A DNA stretch of 64,000 nucleotides from an uncultured Eubacteriales bacterium. GTDB lineage: Bacteria > Bacillota > Clostridia > Lachnospirales > Lachnospiraceae. Below, one piece after another: positions 29,432 to 38,886 of this stretch. The DNA lies in the NCBI GenBank assembly GCA_900315015.1, contig OMXJ01000006.1:1-64000 (forward strand), given 5' to 3'. The position numbers and the translations under genes were made by a program. The notes beneath the pieces were generated by a model. That model saw nothing but the letters and a program-made list of their open reading frames with translations. It had not been told where the DNA came from and did no database searches. The first letter of the stretch is position 1. Each line of letters begins with the position of its first letter.

Positions 29432-29519
29432 GAAGATAAATAAAAAATGGCTGAAAATCAAGGATTTTCAAGGGTTTAAAAGATTCTCAAAAAAAATTCA
29501 AAAAAAGTTAAAAAAGTGC

Positions 29520-29548
29520 TTGACAAATTAATTCATCTTGTGTATAAT
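29520..29548 (+). promoter_or_regulatory. Promoter of tRNA-Lys
   Basis: TTGACA (29520-29525), 17 bp and TATAAT (29543-29548). Exact consensus, back to back with the tRNA-Arg promoter. Confidence 0.88.
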
Positions 29549-29593
29549 CTTACTTGCGTCTGAGAGATAAACAAACGCAAGACAAACAAATAA

Positions 29594-29666
29594 GCACCTC
29601 TAGCTCAGCTGGTAGAGCACCTGACTCTTAATCAGGGTGTCCAGGGTTCGAATCCCTGGAGGTGCA
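29594..29666 (+). tRNA. tRNA-Lys (CTT anticodon)
   Basis: A 73-nt cloverleaf. Acceptor stem GCACCTC/GAGGTGC, discriminator A. Anticodon stem CCTGA/TCAGG with loop CTCTTAA, anticodon CTT (reads AAG). T-loop TTCGAAT. CCA is not encoded. Confidence 0.95.
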
Positions 29667-29677
29667 CACAAAGTATC

Positions 29678-29717
29678 AATCCTGTGATATTAGCTCCAGG
29701 ATTGGTGCTTTTTTTTT
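29678..29717 (+). terminator. Intrinsic terminator of tRNA-Lys
   Basis: CAATCCTG (29678-29685) pairs with CAGGATTG (29697-29704), followed shortly by T9. Confidence 0.85.
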
Positions 29718-29908
29718 GAAACTTTTACTTCTATATTGGAAGAAGATGTGATATAATTAAATTTGCGTTGGAATTAAAAGGATAAGCAAGATTTTGTGAA
29801 TTACTATAGACTGCAAAGCTCTGTGGAGTAAGGCTTTATCAAGCAGAAAATTGCGTTAAGTAGATAATTGTATTAAAAAGAAAATAATAGATATAGGCAG
29901 AAATAGTT

Positions 29909-30556
29909 ATGAGATTAAAACATATTCAGGGAAGTGAAGCTTTTATAGCAGAAAATGATTTTGTAGTTCATGAGCCAGAAAAGATGGCAGGAAAATGGAA
30001 GGATTATTTCGGGAACGAAAAGCCTTTATATATAGAAATCGGAACTGGAAAGGGTCAGTTCGTAAATCAGCATGCGCTTAGAAATAAGAATAATAATTAT
30101 TTAGGAATAGAGCGTTATGACAGTGTTCTTATGAAGGCAGTAAAAAAGGCGCAGGAGCTTCAGACTGAAGATAAAAATCTTGGCTTTTTAAGCTTTGATG
30201 CAAAGGATATTACTGAAGTCTTTGCTAAGGGAGAGGTAAAGGTAATCTATCTGAATTTTTCAGATCCATGGCCAAAGAAGAGGCATGCAAAAAGAAGACT
30301 TACCTCGCCGGTTTTCCTGGAAAAATACAAGCAGATTCTTTCAGAAGACGGACATATAGAATTTAAGACAGATAATGTTGATTTGTTTGATTATTCCTTA
30401 GAGAGCTTTAAAGAAAATGGATTCGAGCTCTCAGAGGTCACAAGGGACCTTCATAATAGTGAATATTCCGAAGGCAATATAATGACTGAATATGAAGAAA
30501 AATTTTCAGGAGAAGGAAAGCCTATTATGAGGTTATCTGCAAAGGTAATTAGATAA
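29909..30556 (+). CDS. trmB: tRNA (guanine-46-N7)-methyltransferase TrmB
   Basis: TrmB methylates G46 in the variable loop of tRNAs with S-adenosylmethionine. The protein has 215 aa, the usual length. Motif I is IEIGTGKGQF and YLGIERYDSV contacts SAM. LNFSDPWPKKRHAKRRL is the strongly diagnostic catalytic segment, and FKTDNVDLFDYSLE follows. It starts at an ATG after a poor ribosome-binding site (AGGCAGAAATAGTT). It is the first gene of a block continuing into holB after one base. Confidence 0.96.
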   Translation: MRLKHIQGSEAFIAENDFVVHEPEKMAGKWKDYFGNEKPLYIEIGTGKGQFVNQHALRNKNNNYLGIERYDSVLMKAVKKAQELQTEDKNLGFLSFDAKDITEVFAKGEVKVIYLNFSDPWPKKRHAKRRLTSPVFLEKYKQILSEDGHIEFKTDNVDLFDYSLESFKENGFELSEVTRDLHNSEYSEGNIMTEYEEKFSGEGKPIMRLSAKVIR

Positions 30557-30557
30557 A

Positions 30558-31490
30558 ATGGCTGGATTTGAAGAAGTAATAGAAAGAAAGACTATTGTCA
30601 GAGCATTAGAAAATGCAGCAAAAAATGAAAAGGCTTCGCAGGGATATTTATTTTATGGACCTGAAGGAGTTGGAAAAAAATTTATTGCTGAAATATTTGC
30701 GCAAATGATAATAACCAGGGGGCTTCCGATAGAAGGACCAATAAAGGATATTATCCATGTAACGCATGAAAAAGAAACTCTTATTTCTGTAGATGAGGTA
30801 AGAGAGCAGATAAATGCTACAGTTAATATAAAACCATTCAAGGCAAAATATAAGGTATATGTAATAGAAGATGCCGAGCTGATGAATGAGCAGGCTCAGA
30901 ATGCGATATTAAAAACTATAGAAGAGCCGCCTGAATATTGTAAGTTCATATTCATAGCGAAAATGTCAGAGGTATTTCTTCCTACTATAATTTCAAGACT
31001 TAGATTAATAGAGATACCTGGGGTATCGGATGAAGCTGTTATTAGGCATTTAACCAACGAGACAGAGCTTGATGAAAGGGAAGCTGCAAATATTGCAGCA
31101 GTAGCAAGAGGAAGTCTTGGAACAGCATTAAATTTTGCGAGATCTGAGGTCTTTAGGGATAATTTTGAGAAGGTAATAGGGCATCTTAAAAGCAGGGATA
31201 AAAAAGAATTTTCTGATAGATATTCAGAAATACATGAGTTATTTTCAGATAAAAAGAGCACTGGCTTTGTAATAAATATCTTTCTTATGTGGTATAGAGA
31301 TGTATCCGTGTATAAATCTGGAAAGGATACTAAAAATATTTACTTTAAGAATAATATTGTAGAAATAAAAAGACAGGCCGGGCATTATACATACAAAGAG
31401 ATTTTTGACTATATTAAGAATATAAATACAGTAAAGCAGATGATTTCTTCTAACGTAAAATCGGATAATGCGGCAGAACTTTTAGTGTGA
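30558..31490 (+). CDS. holB: DNA polymerase III delta' subunit
   Basis: HolB is the clamp-loader subunit that works with DnaX and HolA to place the beta clamp on DNA. The protein has 310 aa. The AAA+ N-terminal domain has a P-loop-like GPEGVGKKF in which the usual Ser/Thr is Phe, consistent with a non-hydrolysing delta' subunit. VIEDAELMNEQAQNAILKTIEEPPEYCKFIF spans the Walker B and sensor region and is typical. STIISRLRL is present as PTIISRLRL. The gene order holB-ricT-trmN6-rsmI matches the Bacillus holB-yaaT-yabB-yabC region, which supports HolB over DnaX. Confidence 0.9.
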   Translation: MAGFEEVIERKTIVRALENAAKNEKASQGYLFYGPEGVGKKFIAEIFAQMIITRGLPIEGPIKDIIHVTHEKETLISVDEVREQINATVNIKPFKAKYKVYVIEDAELMNEQAQNAILKTIEEPPEYCKFIFIAKMSEVFLPTIISRLRLIEIPGVSDEAVIRHLTNETELDEREAANIAAVARGSLGTALNFARSEVFRDNFEKVIGHLKSRDKKEFSDRYSEIHELFSDKKSTGFVINIFLMWYRDVSVYKSGKDTKNIYFKNNIVEIKRQAGHYTYKEIFDYIKNINTVKQMISSNVKSDNAAELLV

Positions 31491-31514
31491 TGCGTGCATT
31501 AAAGAAAGGGAATT

Positions 31515-32441
31515 ATGGTTACAGTAATAGGAGTTAGATTCAGAACGGCTGGAAAAATATATTATTTTGATCCAACAGGCTATGAAGTAAAAGCAAAGGA
31601 TCATGTAATTGTTGAAACAGCAAGAGGCGTTGAATATGGACTTGTAGTATTACCTCCTCATGAGGTAGAGGACAGTGAGATTACACCTCCTTTAAAGAAA
31701 ATAATAAGAATGGCAAATGATGAAGATGCTTCAACTAATTTTAGAAATAAAGAAAAGTCAAGAGAAGCCTTTAGAATATGCCTTGAAAAAATCAGATATA
31801 GAGAGCTTCCTATGAAGCTTGTAGATTGTGAATATACATTTGATACTAATAAGCTTCTTTTCTATTTTACAGCAGATAATAGAGTAGACTTCAGAGAGCT
31901 TGTTAAGGACCTTGCATTTGTATTCCATACAAGAATCGAGCTGCGTCAGATAGGTGTAAGAGATGAAACCAAGGTAAAGGGCGGAATAGGAATATGCGGA
32001 AGACCAGTATGCTGTGCTTCCTTCTTATCAGACTTTTCACCGGTATCAATAAAAATGGCAAAGGAGCAGGGACTTCCTCTTAATCCTACAAAGATATCAG
32101 GTCTTTGCGGAAGACTTATGTGCTGCCTTGCAAATGAAGAGCTGGCATATGAAGACCTTAATAAAAATCTTCCTAATGTAGGAGATTTTGTTACTACACC
32201 GGAAGATCTAAAAGGAGTTGTTGTTGGAGTAAATGTACTTAGACAGCGCGTTACAGTAGATGTATCAGATCCAGAATCTGATGATAAGGACAGACGTGAT
32301 TATCCTGTTTCTGAACTAAAATTCAATAAGAAAGGAAGACATCGTTCAAATTCTGATGAAAATGTAAGCGCAGAAGAAAAGGAAGCAGCAAAACAGTTAG
32401 AGGCACTTGAAAAGAAAAAGGTGAATGGTCTTGATGACTGA
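31515..32441 (+). CDS. ricT: PSP1-domain protein RicT (YaaT)
   Basis: RicT is part of the RicA-RicF-RicT complex, which in Bacillus carries iron-sulfur clusters and helps RNase Y mature transcripts. The protein has 308 aa. The PSP1 domain covers the middle. The cysteine sets GICGRPVCCASFLSDFSPV and GLCGRLMCCLANE are the hallmark of the family. A charged Lys/Glu C-terminal tail follows. It overlaps the next gene by eight bases. Confidence 0.93.
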   Translation: MVTVIGVRFRTAGKIYYFDPTGYEVKAKDHVIVETARGVEYGLVVLPPHEVEDSEITPPLKKIIRMANDEDASTNFRNKEKSREAFRICLEKIRYRELPMKLVDCEYTFDTNKLLFYFTADNRVDFRELVKDLAFVFHTRIELRQIGVRDETKVKGGIGICGRPVCCASFLSDFSPVSIKMAKEQGLPLNPTKISGLCGRLMCCLANEELAYEDLNKNLPNVGDFVTTPEDLKGVVVGVNVLRQRVTVDVSDPESDDKDRRDYPVSELKFNKKGRHRSNSDENVSAEEKEAAKQLEALEKKKVNGLDD

Positions 32442-33171
32442 TTATTTAAAGGAAAATGAAAAGATTGATGACTTACAAAGATGCGGATTGAAAATAATCC
32501 AGAATCCTGGAAAGTTCTGTTTTGGAATGGATGCGGTTCTTTTATCGGGTTTTATGAAAGTAAAAAGAAATGAGCCGGCCATAGATTTAGGAACAGGTAC
32601 GGGAATCATTCCAATACTTCTTACCGCAAAAACAGAAGGCGTAAGCTTTACCGGCCTTGAAATCCAAAAGGATATGGCTGATATGGCTAGAAGAAGCGTA
32701 GAAATGAATGGACTTTTAGATAAGGTCAAAATAGTAAATGGAGATATAAAGGAAGCAGATAAGCTTTTTGGTAAGGCTGCCTTTGGAGTAGTTTCATGTA
32801 ATCCTCCGTATATGGCAAAGGGTAAGGGAAAGGCGAATCCGGAAGACGCCTTTAGCATAGCAAGGCATGAGGTACTTGTTACTCTTGAGGATGTTGTAAG
32901 GCAGGCCAGTCTCCTGTTAAGACCATTAGGACGTTTTTACATGGTACATAGACCACTAAGGCTAGCAGAAATATTTGAGATGCTAAATAAATATTCGCTC
33001 GAGCCAAAGAGAATGAAAATGGTCCATCCTTTCATAGATTCTCCGGCCAATATGGTACTGATAGAGGCTGTTAAAGGCGGAGGAAAAGAACTTATTACGG
33101 AAAAACCGATTATAGTTTATAAGGAAAAGGGTGTCTATACTGACGAAATCCACGAAGTATATGGTTATTAG
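32434..33171 (+). CDS. trmN6: tRNA1(Val) (adenine-37-N6)-methyltransferase-like protein
   Basis: This 245-aa class I SAM-dependent methyltransferase is of the YabB/YfiC type, which methylates A37 of tRNA-Val. Motif I is AIDLGTGTGIIPILL. The catalytic motif is NPPYMAKGKGKANPEDAFSIARHE, with NPPY indicating an N6-adenine target. The start at 32434 is chosen because AAAGGTG lies at better spacing than for an in-frame ATG at 32425. The position between ricT and rsmI matches Bacillus yabB. The enzyme's exact tRNA target in Firmicutes is inferred. Confidence 0.88.
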   Translation: MTDYLKENEKIDDLQRCGLKIIQNPGKFCFGMDAVLLSGFMKVKRNEPAIDLGTGTGIIPILLTAKTEGVSFTGLEIQKDMADMARRSVEMNGLLDKVKIVNGDIKEADKLFGKAAFGVVSCNPPYMAKGKGKANPEDAFSIARHEVLVTLEDVVRQASLLLRPLGRFYMVHRPLRLAEIFEMLNKYSLEPKRMKMVHPFIDSPANMVLIEAVKGGGKELITEKPIIVYKEKGVYTDEIHEVYGY

Positions 33172-33272
33172 ATTGATAAAGTTGATAAAGTAAAATTCTT
33201 GCAGAGTACATGTGGATAAAAGCATTTGCTCTGCTGTATTTTTCTTATAAGCATTTAGACGAGGAAAATAAA

Positions 33273-34139
33273 ATGGCTGAGGAAATAAAAAGAGGAAAGC
33301 TATATTTATGTCCGACACCTATAGGAAATCTTGAGGATATGACCTTTAGGGTAATAAGGACATTAAAGGAATGCGATGAGATTGCAGCAGAAGATACCAG
33401 AAATAGTATTAAGCTGCTTAATCATTTTGAAATTGATACGCCAATGACAAGCTATCATGAATTTAATAAATATGATAAGGGAAGAGTACTTGTAGATGAA
33501 ATGCTAAAGGGAAAGAGCATAGCATTAATTACTGATGCAGGAACTCCGGGAATATCAGATCCAGGAGAGGTATTAGTTCAGCTTTGCTATGAAGCAGGAA
33601 TTGAAGTGACCTCACTTCCAGGAGCATGCGCGGCAACGACTGCCCTTACAATGTCAGGGCTTGCAACAAGAAGATTCTGTTTTGAGGCCTTTCTTCCACA
33701 GGATAAAAAGGAGCAGAAGGAAATTTTAGAGGATCTTCGCAGAGAGACCCGCACAATAGTTCTGTACGAAGCGCCGCATAGACTTGTCAGGACCTTAGAG
33801 CTTCTTTCAAAGGACTTTGGAGATAGGAGGGCTGTGACTATAAAAGAGCTGACTAAAAAGCATGAAAAAAGAGAGTCTGGTACGGTATCAGAGCTTCTTG
33901 AATTTTATAAAAAGAATGAACCAAAGGGTGAATTTGTAATTATAATAGAAGGAAAAAAACATTCCGAGCTGTTAGAGGAAGAGCAGCAGCAATGGGAAAG
34001 CGTAAGTCTAGAGGAGCATATGAAGCTTTATATGGATAAAGGAATGAGCAAAAAGGAAGCAATGAAGCAGGTTGCAGTAGATAGAGGCGTTCCTAAAAGA
34101 GAAATATATGCAAAGCTCTTAGAGTCGGAAGAAAATTAG
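33273..34139 (+). CDS. rsmI: 16S rRNA (cytidine-1402-2'-O)-methyltransferase RsmI
   Basis: RsmI adds the 2'-O-methyl group to C1402 in the decoding centre. The protein has 288 aa. It belongs to the tetrapyrrole-methylase fold. Diagnostic segments are LYLCPTPIGNLEDMTFR, EDTRNSIKLLNHF, ALITDAGTPGISDPG and SLPGACAATTALTMSG. The ATG at 33273 follows GAGGAAAATAAA. An earlier frame-open ATG at 33210 lacks a ribosome-binding site. The C-terminus has the helical extension common in Firmicutes. Confidence 0.95.
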   Translation: MAEEIKRGKLYLCPTPIGNLEDMTFRVIRTLKECDEIAAEDTRNSIKLLNHFEIDTPMTSYHEFNKYDKGRVLVDEMLKGKSIALITDAGTPGISDPGEVLVQLCYEAGIEVTSLPGACAATTALTMSGLATRRFCFEAFLPQDKKEQKEILEDLRRETRTIVLYEAPHRLVRTLELLSKDFGDRRAVTIKELTKKHEKRESGTVSELLEFYKKNEPKGEFVIIIEGKKHSELLEEEQQQWESVSLEEHMKLYMDKGMSKKEAMKQVAVDRGVPKREIYAKLLESEEN

Positions 34140-34177
34140 AATAGTAAAAGTTTACCTAAAAATATGAGAAAAATGAA

Positions 34178-34286
34178 AAAAGGCTGGCAAAAGGAAAAGT
34201 AAGTAAAAGTAAAAGGCCTGCAAAAAAAGAGAGTAAAAGAAAAAGAAAAAGAAAAAGGCCAGCAAAAGAAAAAGCAAAAAAAATCC
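34178..34286. repeat. Polypurine low-complexity tract with three related repeats
   Basis: Short units of the type AAAGGCYRGCAAAAG occur near 34181, 34213 and 34254 in an almost pure A/G strand. No ORF is present. It lies between rsmI and the shared terminator. A similar purine-rich repeat occurs at 57,891-58,060. Confidence 0.6.
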
Positions 34287-34308
34287 GGAGAAAAATCTCC
34301 GGATTTTT
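34278..34308. terminator. Bidirectional terminator between rsmI and the ligase gene
   Basis: AAATCCGGAGA and TCTCCGGATTT form a strong stem with A-tract and T-tract on either side. It serves the convergent rsmI (plus) and AMP-dependent ligase (minus) genes. Confidence 0.9.
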
Positions 34309-34330
34309 GTGCTTTTAAAAATGATAAATA

Positions 34331-35968
34331 TCAGCTCTTGTTTTCTGCAGCAACAAGGTTTAAGCTTCCATATCTTTCACGAAGAAGAGGCTTTTCAATC
34401 TTACCTGTTGCATTTCTAGGAACATCTGCAAAGATGATTTCTCTAGGACGCTTGTAACGAGGAAGAGCTTCGCAGAAGGCATTGATTTCTTCTTCAGTGC
34501 AGGTAAAGCCTTTCTTTATCTGTACGATGGCAGCAGAAATTTCACCAAGACGCTTATCAGCAAGTCCGATAACTGCGACATCATCGATAGGCTCAAAGCC
34601 ATGCATGAAGTTCTCTATTTCAACAGGGTAAATATTTTCACCGCCTGAAATGATAACATCCTTCTTTCTATCAACAAGGAAATAGAAACCGTCTTCATCC
34701 TGCTTTGCCATGTCACCTGTATAGAGCCAGCCCTCACTATCAAGGACTTCCTCGGTGGCAGCAGGATTCTTGTAATAGCACTTCATTACGCCGGGACCCT
34801 TAACAGCGAGTTCACCAACTTCGCCCTTGCTTACTTCCTTTCTATTTTCATCAACTATCTTACATTCCCAGCCATAGCCTGGAATTCCTATTGCGCCGAC
34901 CTTATTGATATTTCCGATGCCAAGATGTACGCAGCCAGGTCCGATTGACTCGGAAAGACCATAGTTAGTATCATACTGATGCTTAGGGAAATATTCAAGC
35001 CAGTGCTTGATAAGACTCTGAGGAACAGGCTGAGCACCGATGTGTAATAATCTCCACTGACTGGTGCTATAATCCTCAAGCTTTAATTCTCCACTATCGA
35101 GGGCATTAAGGAGATCCTGTGCCCAAGGAACGAGAAGCCAGACGATTGTACAATGCTCATTTGAAACAGCCTGAAGAATAGTCTCAGGCTTTGTGCCCTT
35201 AAGAATAACAGCACGGCTTCCAGAAATAAGACTTCCGAACCAATGCATCTTTGCACCTGTATGGTATAAAGGAGGGATAAGAAGGAAACAGTCATCCCTG
35301 GTCTGACCATGGTGATGCTGCTCAACTGCACATGAGTGCATGAGTGAGCGATGTGCATGAAGTATGGCCTTTGGGAAACCAGTTGTACCAGATGAGAAGT
35401 ATATTGCTGCATCGTCATCATCGGTAAGCTTTATATCGAGATTGCTAGATGGGCAGTCTGCTGTAAGAGAAATATAATCCTCTGCAAATGATGGGCAGGC
35501 TGGTCCAACATAGAATAAAAGACGGTTCTTTGAAATCTTGTCTGCAATTGCCTCAACACGGCCAACGAATTCAGGACCAAAAACAAGAACATTTACATCA
35601 GCAAGATCAAGACAGTACTTGATTTCGTCTGAGGTATATCTGAAATTAAGAGGAACTGCAAGGGCACCGGTCTTTAATATACCAAAGTATATAGGGAGCC
35701 ATTCAAGACAGTTCATAAGAAGGATACCGACTCTATCCCCCTTTTCAATTCCGCGCTCTATGAGCATATGAGCAAAACGGTTTGCTTTTTCATTAAAAAC
35801 GTGCCAGGTTATCTGTCTGCGGTATGGGCGAGAAGGTTCTGGCTGTACTAGATTATATTCCTTCCAGGTTACTCTTCTATTATCAGGAAGGCTAGGATTT
35901 AATTCGACAAGGGCGACATCTTCACCAAATTCCCTGTCGTTCCTTTCTAAGTACTCTGTAATTGGCAT
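34331..35968 (-). CDS. Class I adenylate-forming enzyme (acyl-CoA ligase type)
   Basis: This 545-aa member of the AMP-binding superfamily activates a carboxylate with ATP and usually transfers it to CoA. Signature motifs in order are the P-loop YFSSGTTGFPKA, YGLSESIGPG, GWLYTGDMAKQDEDGFYF, VDRKKDVIISGGENIYP and the catalytic Lys in PRNATGKIEKPLL. The start is the ATG at 35968, with GGAGG eight bases upstream, rather than a TTG five codons earlier. It resembles fatty-acyl- or other medium-size acid-CoA ligases, but the substrate is not clear. It stands alone and is convergent with rsmI. Confidence 0.85.
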   Translation of the reverse strand: MPITEYLERNDREFGEDVALVELNPSLPDNRRVTWKEYNLVQPEPSRPYRRQITWHVFNEKANRFAHMLIERGIEKGDRVGILLMNCLEWLPIYFGILKTGALAVPLNFRYTSDEIKYCLDLADVNVLVFGPEFVGRVEAIADKISKNRLLFYVGPACPSFAEDYISLTADCPSSNLDIKLTDDDDAAIYFSSGTTGFPKAILHAHRSLMHSCAVEQHHHGQTRDDCFLLIPPLYHTGAKMHWFGSLISGSRAVILKGTKPETILQAVSNEHCTIVWLLVPWAQDLLNALDSGELKLEDYSTSQWRLLHIGAQPVPQSLIKHWLEYFPKHQYDTNYGLSESIGPGCVHLGIGNINKVGAIGIPGYGWECKIVDENRKEVSKGEVGELAVKGPGVMKCYYKNPAATEEVLDSEGWLYTGDMAKQDEDGFYFLVDRKKDVIISGGENIYPVEIENFMHGFEPIDDVAVIGLADKRLGEISAAIVQIKKGFTCTEEEINAFCEALPRYKRPREIIFADVPRNATGKIEKPLLRERYGSLNLVAAENKS

Positions 35969-36181
35969 TTCTACATCCTCCAAATTAATTGTAAAAACTT
36001 ACGCGTCTTAGTATTTAAGCGCTTTATCACGCTAACGCATAAATGTAATAAAGTAATATAAATATAACTCATTTTGGAAGTAAAGTCAAGGAAAAGAAAA
36101 CCAGGAGTCAGTACAGTAAAATAATTACAGTGGCAAATATAGAAAATTACATTAAAAACTTAATAAAATGACATTGAAGTT

Positions 36182-36211
36182 TTGACTAAAGTATAGTAAA
36201 ATAAGTATAGT
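36182..36211 (+). promoter_or_regulatory. Probable cellobiose phosphorylase promoter
   Basis: TTGACT (36182-36187), 18 bp and TATAGT (36206-36211). The 35,969-36,181 stretch upstream has no ORF and a palindrome AAGCGCTT at 36017-36024 that could be an operator. Confidence 0.45.
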
Positions 36212-36273
36212 GAGATTTGTGGGCATAGCATAATAATAAATGCATGCTACTATATTTAAAAAGGAGACTTAGA

Positions 36274-38670
36274 ATGAATTACGGTTACTTTGATGAAAAA
36301 GCAAAAGAGTACGTTATCACTAATCCAGCTACACCAGCGCCTTGGGCAAACTATTTAGGATCACCTGAATATGGTGCAATCATTACAAATAATGCTGGTG
36401 GATACAGCTTTGTTAAGAGCGGAGCTAATGGAAGAATTCTTCGTTATGTATTCAATCAGGAGGATAAGCCAGGCAGATACCTTTACATCAGAGATGATGA
36501 GACAAAGGATTATTGGTCAGCATCATGGCAGCCAGTAGGCAAGGATACAAAGGAATTCAAGAGTGAGTGTCATCATGGTACAGCATATACAGATATGAAG
36601 GCTGAGTATGCAGGAATTGAGTCATCAGCACTTTACTATGTTCCATTAAATAAGACATACGAGGTATGGAGACTTAAGCTTACAAATAAATCAGACAAGA
36701 AGAGAACTCTTAGCACATTCTCATATTGCGAGTTCTCAAATGACAATAATTATAATCAGGATCAGGTAAACCTTCAGTATACTCTTTTCATTTCAAGAAC
36801 ATACTTCAAGGGAAATAAGCTTGTTCAGAGAATAAATGAAAATACTTGTGGAGCTACAGAGGAATCAACAGGCAAGGAGAGATTCATCGGTCTTGCAGGT
36901 GCACCAGTTGCCAGCTACTGCGGCGACAGAGCACGTTTCATCGGAAGATATCATTCATTCGGAAACCCGGTTGCAGTTGAAAATGGTGAGTGCGATAATT
37001 CTCTTAACTACAATGACAACGCTTGTGGATCACTTCAGGCAAAGATCACACTTGAGCCAGGTGAGACAAAGAGCGTAGCATATATTCTTGGTTGCTACAA
37101 CAACAACGATGCAGAAGAAATCATGAAGGGTTATGCAGACGTTGATGCAACAGTTGATAAGGAACTCCTTGAGCTCAAGAAGTTCTGGCATTCAAAGCTT
37201 GAGAATTTCCAGGTAAATACTCCAGATGCAGCCTTCAACAGCATGGTAAATACATGGAATGCATATCAGTGCTTCATTACATTTACATGGTCAAGAGCAG
37301 CATCATTAGTATACTGCGGAGAAAGAAACGGTTACGGATATAGAGATACTGTTCAGGATATCCAGGGTATCATCCATCTTGATCCAGAAATGGCTCTTGA
37401 GAAGATCCGTTTCATGATTTCAGCTCAGGTTGACAACGGCGGCGGACTTCCACTTGTTAAGTTCGACTTTAAGGCTGGCGGATCAGGAACACCTGATGAT
37501 CCAGAGTGGGTTGCTGAGACAGGACATCCTGCATATAGAGCAGACGATGCACTTTGGCTCTTCCCAACAGTTCATAAGTACATTGCTGAGACAGGTAATG
37601 TAGCATTTATAGATGAAGTTATTCCTTACGCTACAGTTGGTGAGGGAACAGTTTATGATCACCTTAAGAGAGCAATCAACTTCTCAATGACACATCTTGG
37701 TGATGACAATATGCCAGCAGGTCTTCATGCAGACTGGAATGACTGCTTAAGACTTGGTAAGAAGGGTGAATCTACCTTCGTAGCAATGCAGCTCTACTAT
37801 GCAATGACAATTCTTCGTAAGTACGCTGAGTACAAGAATGATGCAGAATATATCGAATATCTTGACAAGACTCAGAAGGAGCTTGGTGATACAATCAATG
37901 CTAAGTGCTGGGAAGATGACAGATACGTTCGTGGTATCAAGGAAGACGGCGTAGTTATCGGTTCAAAGAAGGATCCTGAGGCTTCAATGTGGCTCAACCC
38001 ACAGTCATGGGCTGTTATTTCAGGCCTTGCAACAAAGGAACAGGCTGAAAAGGCTCTTGATTCAGTTAATAGAGAGCTCAATACTAAGTATGGTGTTCGT
38101 CTTATGGCTCCATCATACAGAAAGCATGCTTTCGATGGTGCTCTTGCACTTCTTTTCAACCCATCAACAAAGGAAAATGGTGGTATCTTCTCACAGACAC
38201 AGGGATGGATTATCCTTGCAGAAGCCCTTATGGGACATGGAAACAGAGCACACCTTTACTTCACAGAGAGCTCACCTGCATCACAGAACGATGATGCTGA
38301 TACAAGAGTTCTTGAGCCATATACACATGGTCAGTTCACAGAGAGCACAGATTCTCCATACAATGGACGTTCACACGTACATTGGCTTACAGGTACAGCT
38401 TCAACATGTATGGTTGGCTGCGTAGAGGGTATCTGCGGTATGAGACCTGACATTGATGGTCTTTGGGTAACACCAGCTGTTTCAAGCGAGTGGAAGAGCT
38501 TCACAATGACAAAGGTATTCCGTGGAAAGAAGCTCAATATTACTGTTGAGAATCCAAACGGCGCTGAATCTGGCTGCAAGGAATTCTACCTCAACGGAGA
38601 AAAGCTCGATAAGCCATTCCTTAAGGCTGATGCATTAAAGGATGTCAATGAAGTTAAGCTTGTAATGTAA
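36274..38670 (+). CDS. Cellobiose phosphorylase (GH94)
   Basis: This enzyme splits cellobiose with phosphate to glucose 1-phosphate and glucose in the cytoplasm, saving ATP during cellulose use. The protein has 798 aa, typical of GH94. The N-terminal beta-sandwich (NYGYFDEKAKEYVITNP, WANYLGSPEYGAI) precedes the (alpha/alpha)6 barrel. The catalytic acid Asp487 lies in LHADWNDCLRLG. GYGYRDTVQDIQG and ENGGIFSQTQGWI are phosphate/subsite segments. The ATG at 36274 follows AAGGAG, and the earlier frame-open ATG at 36244 has no ribosome-binding site. Codon use is strongly biased, suggesting high expression. No sugar transporter lies nearby. Cellobiose is inferred over other beta-glucosides. Confidence 0.92.
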   Translation: MNYGYFDEKAKEYVITNPATPAPWANYLGSPEYGAIITNNAGGYSFVKSGANGRILRYVFNQEDKPGRYLYIRDDETKDYWSASWQPVGKDTKEFKSECHHGTAYTDMKAEYAGIESSALYYVPLNKTYEVWRLKLTNKSDKKRTLSTFSYCEFSNDNNYNQDQVNLQYTLFISRTYFKGNKLVQRINENTCGATEESTGKERFIGLAGAPVASYCGDRARFIGRYHSFGNPVAVENGECDNSLNYNDNACGSLQAKITLEPGETKSVAYILGCYNNNDAEEIMKGYADVDATVDKELLELKKFWHSKLENFQVNTPDAAFNSMVNTWNAYQCFITFTWSRAASLVYCGERNGYGYRDTVQDIQGIIHLDPEMALEKIRFMISAQVDNGGGLPLVKFDFKAGGSGTPDDPEWVAETGHPAYRADDALWLFPTVHKYIAETGNVAFIDEVIPYATVGEGTVYDHLKRAINFSMTHLGDDNMPAGLHADWNDCLRLGKKGESTFVAMQLYYAMTILRKYAEYKNDAEYIEYLDKTQKELGDTINAKCWEDDRYVRGIKEDGVVIGSKKDPEASMWLNPQSWAVISGLATKEQAEKALDSVNRELNTKYGVRLMAPSYRKHAFDGALALLFNPSTKENGGIFSQTQGWIILAEALMGHGNRAHLYFTESSPASQNDDADTRVLEPYTHGQFTESTDSPYNGRSHVHWLTGTASTCMVGCVEGICGMRPDIDGLWVTPAVSSEWKSFTMTKVFRGKKLNITVENPNGAESGCKEFYLNGEKLDKPFLKADALKDVNEVKLVM

Positions 38671-38752
38671 TTTTTAGATATATTTTTGGATACATTAATA
38701 CAAAATAAAAATACATACTTGTAATAAATTGAATATATGGTAAAATAACACT

Positions 38753-38806
38753 AGGGGAGCTATATCTTTTTGAAGATATGGCACCTCTGGTGTTTTTATA
38801 TTTATT
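38753..38806 (+). promoter_or_regulatory. Possible attenuator hairpin ahead of the two-component genes
   Basis: GGAGCTATATC near 38757 pairs with GATATGGCACC, and the following CACC-TCT-GGTG-TTTTTAT could act as a short terminator. The response regulator starts about 80 bp later. The fold is only moderate. Confidence 0.3.
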
Positions 38807-38886
38807 TATGGGCGAAGTGTTAAGGCTGGGGACCAGAAATACTACGTTTATAATGAGTTAACAGGGTTTAATTCAAGGAGGGATAT

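Noticed and set aside
29667..29908. A riboswitch or T-box in the trmB leader.
   Set aside because: Apart from the tRNA-Lys terminator, no T-box GGTGG motif, riboswitch core or antiterminator structure was seen.
36017..36024. The palindrome AAGCGCTT as a LacI-type or catabolite-control operator for cellobiose phosphorylase.
   Set aside because: The palindrome is only 8 bp and does not fit the longer cre or LacI consensus. It is mentioned but not called.
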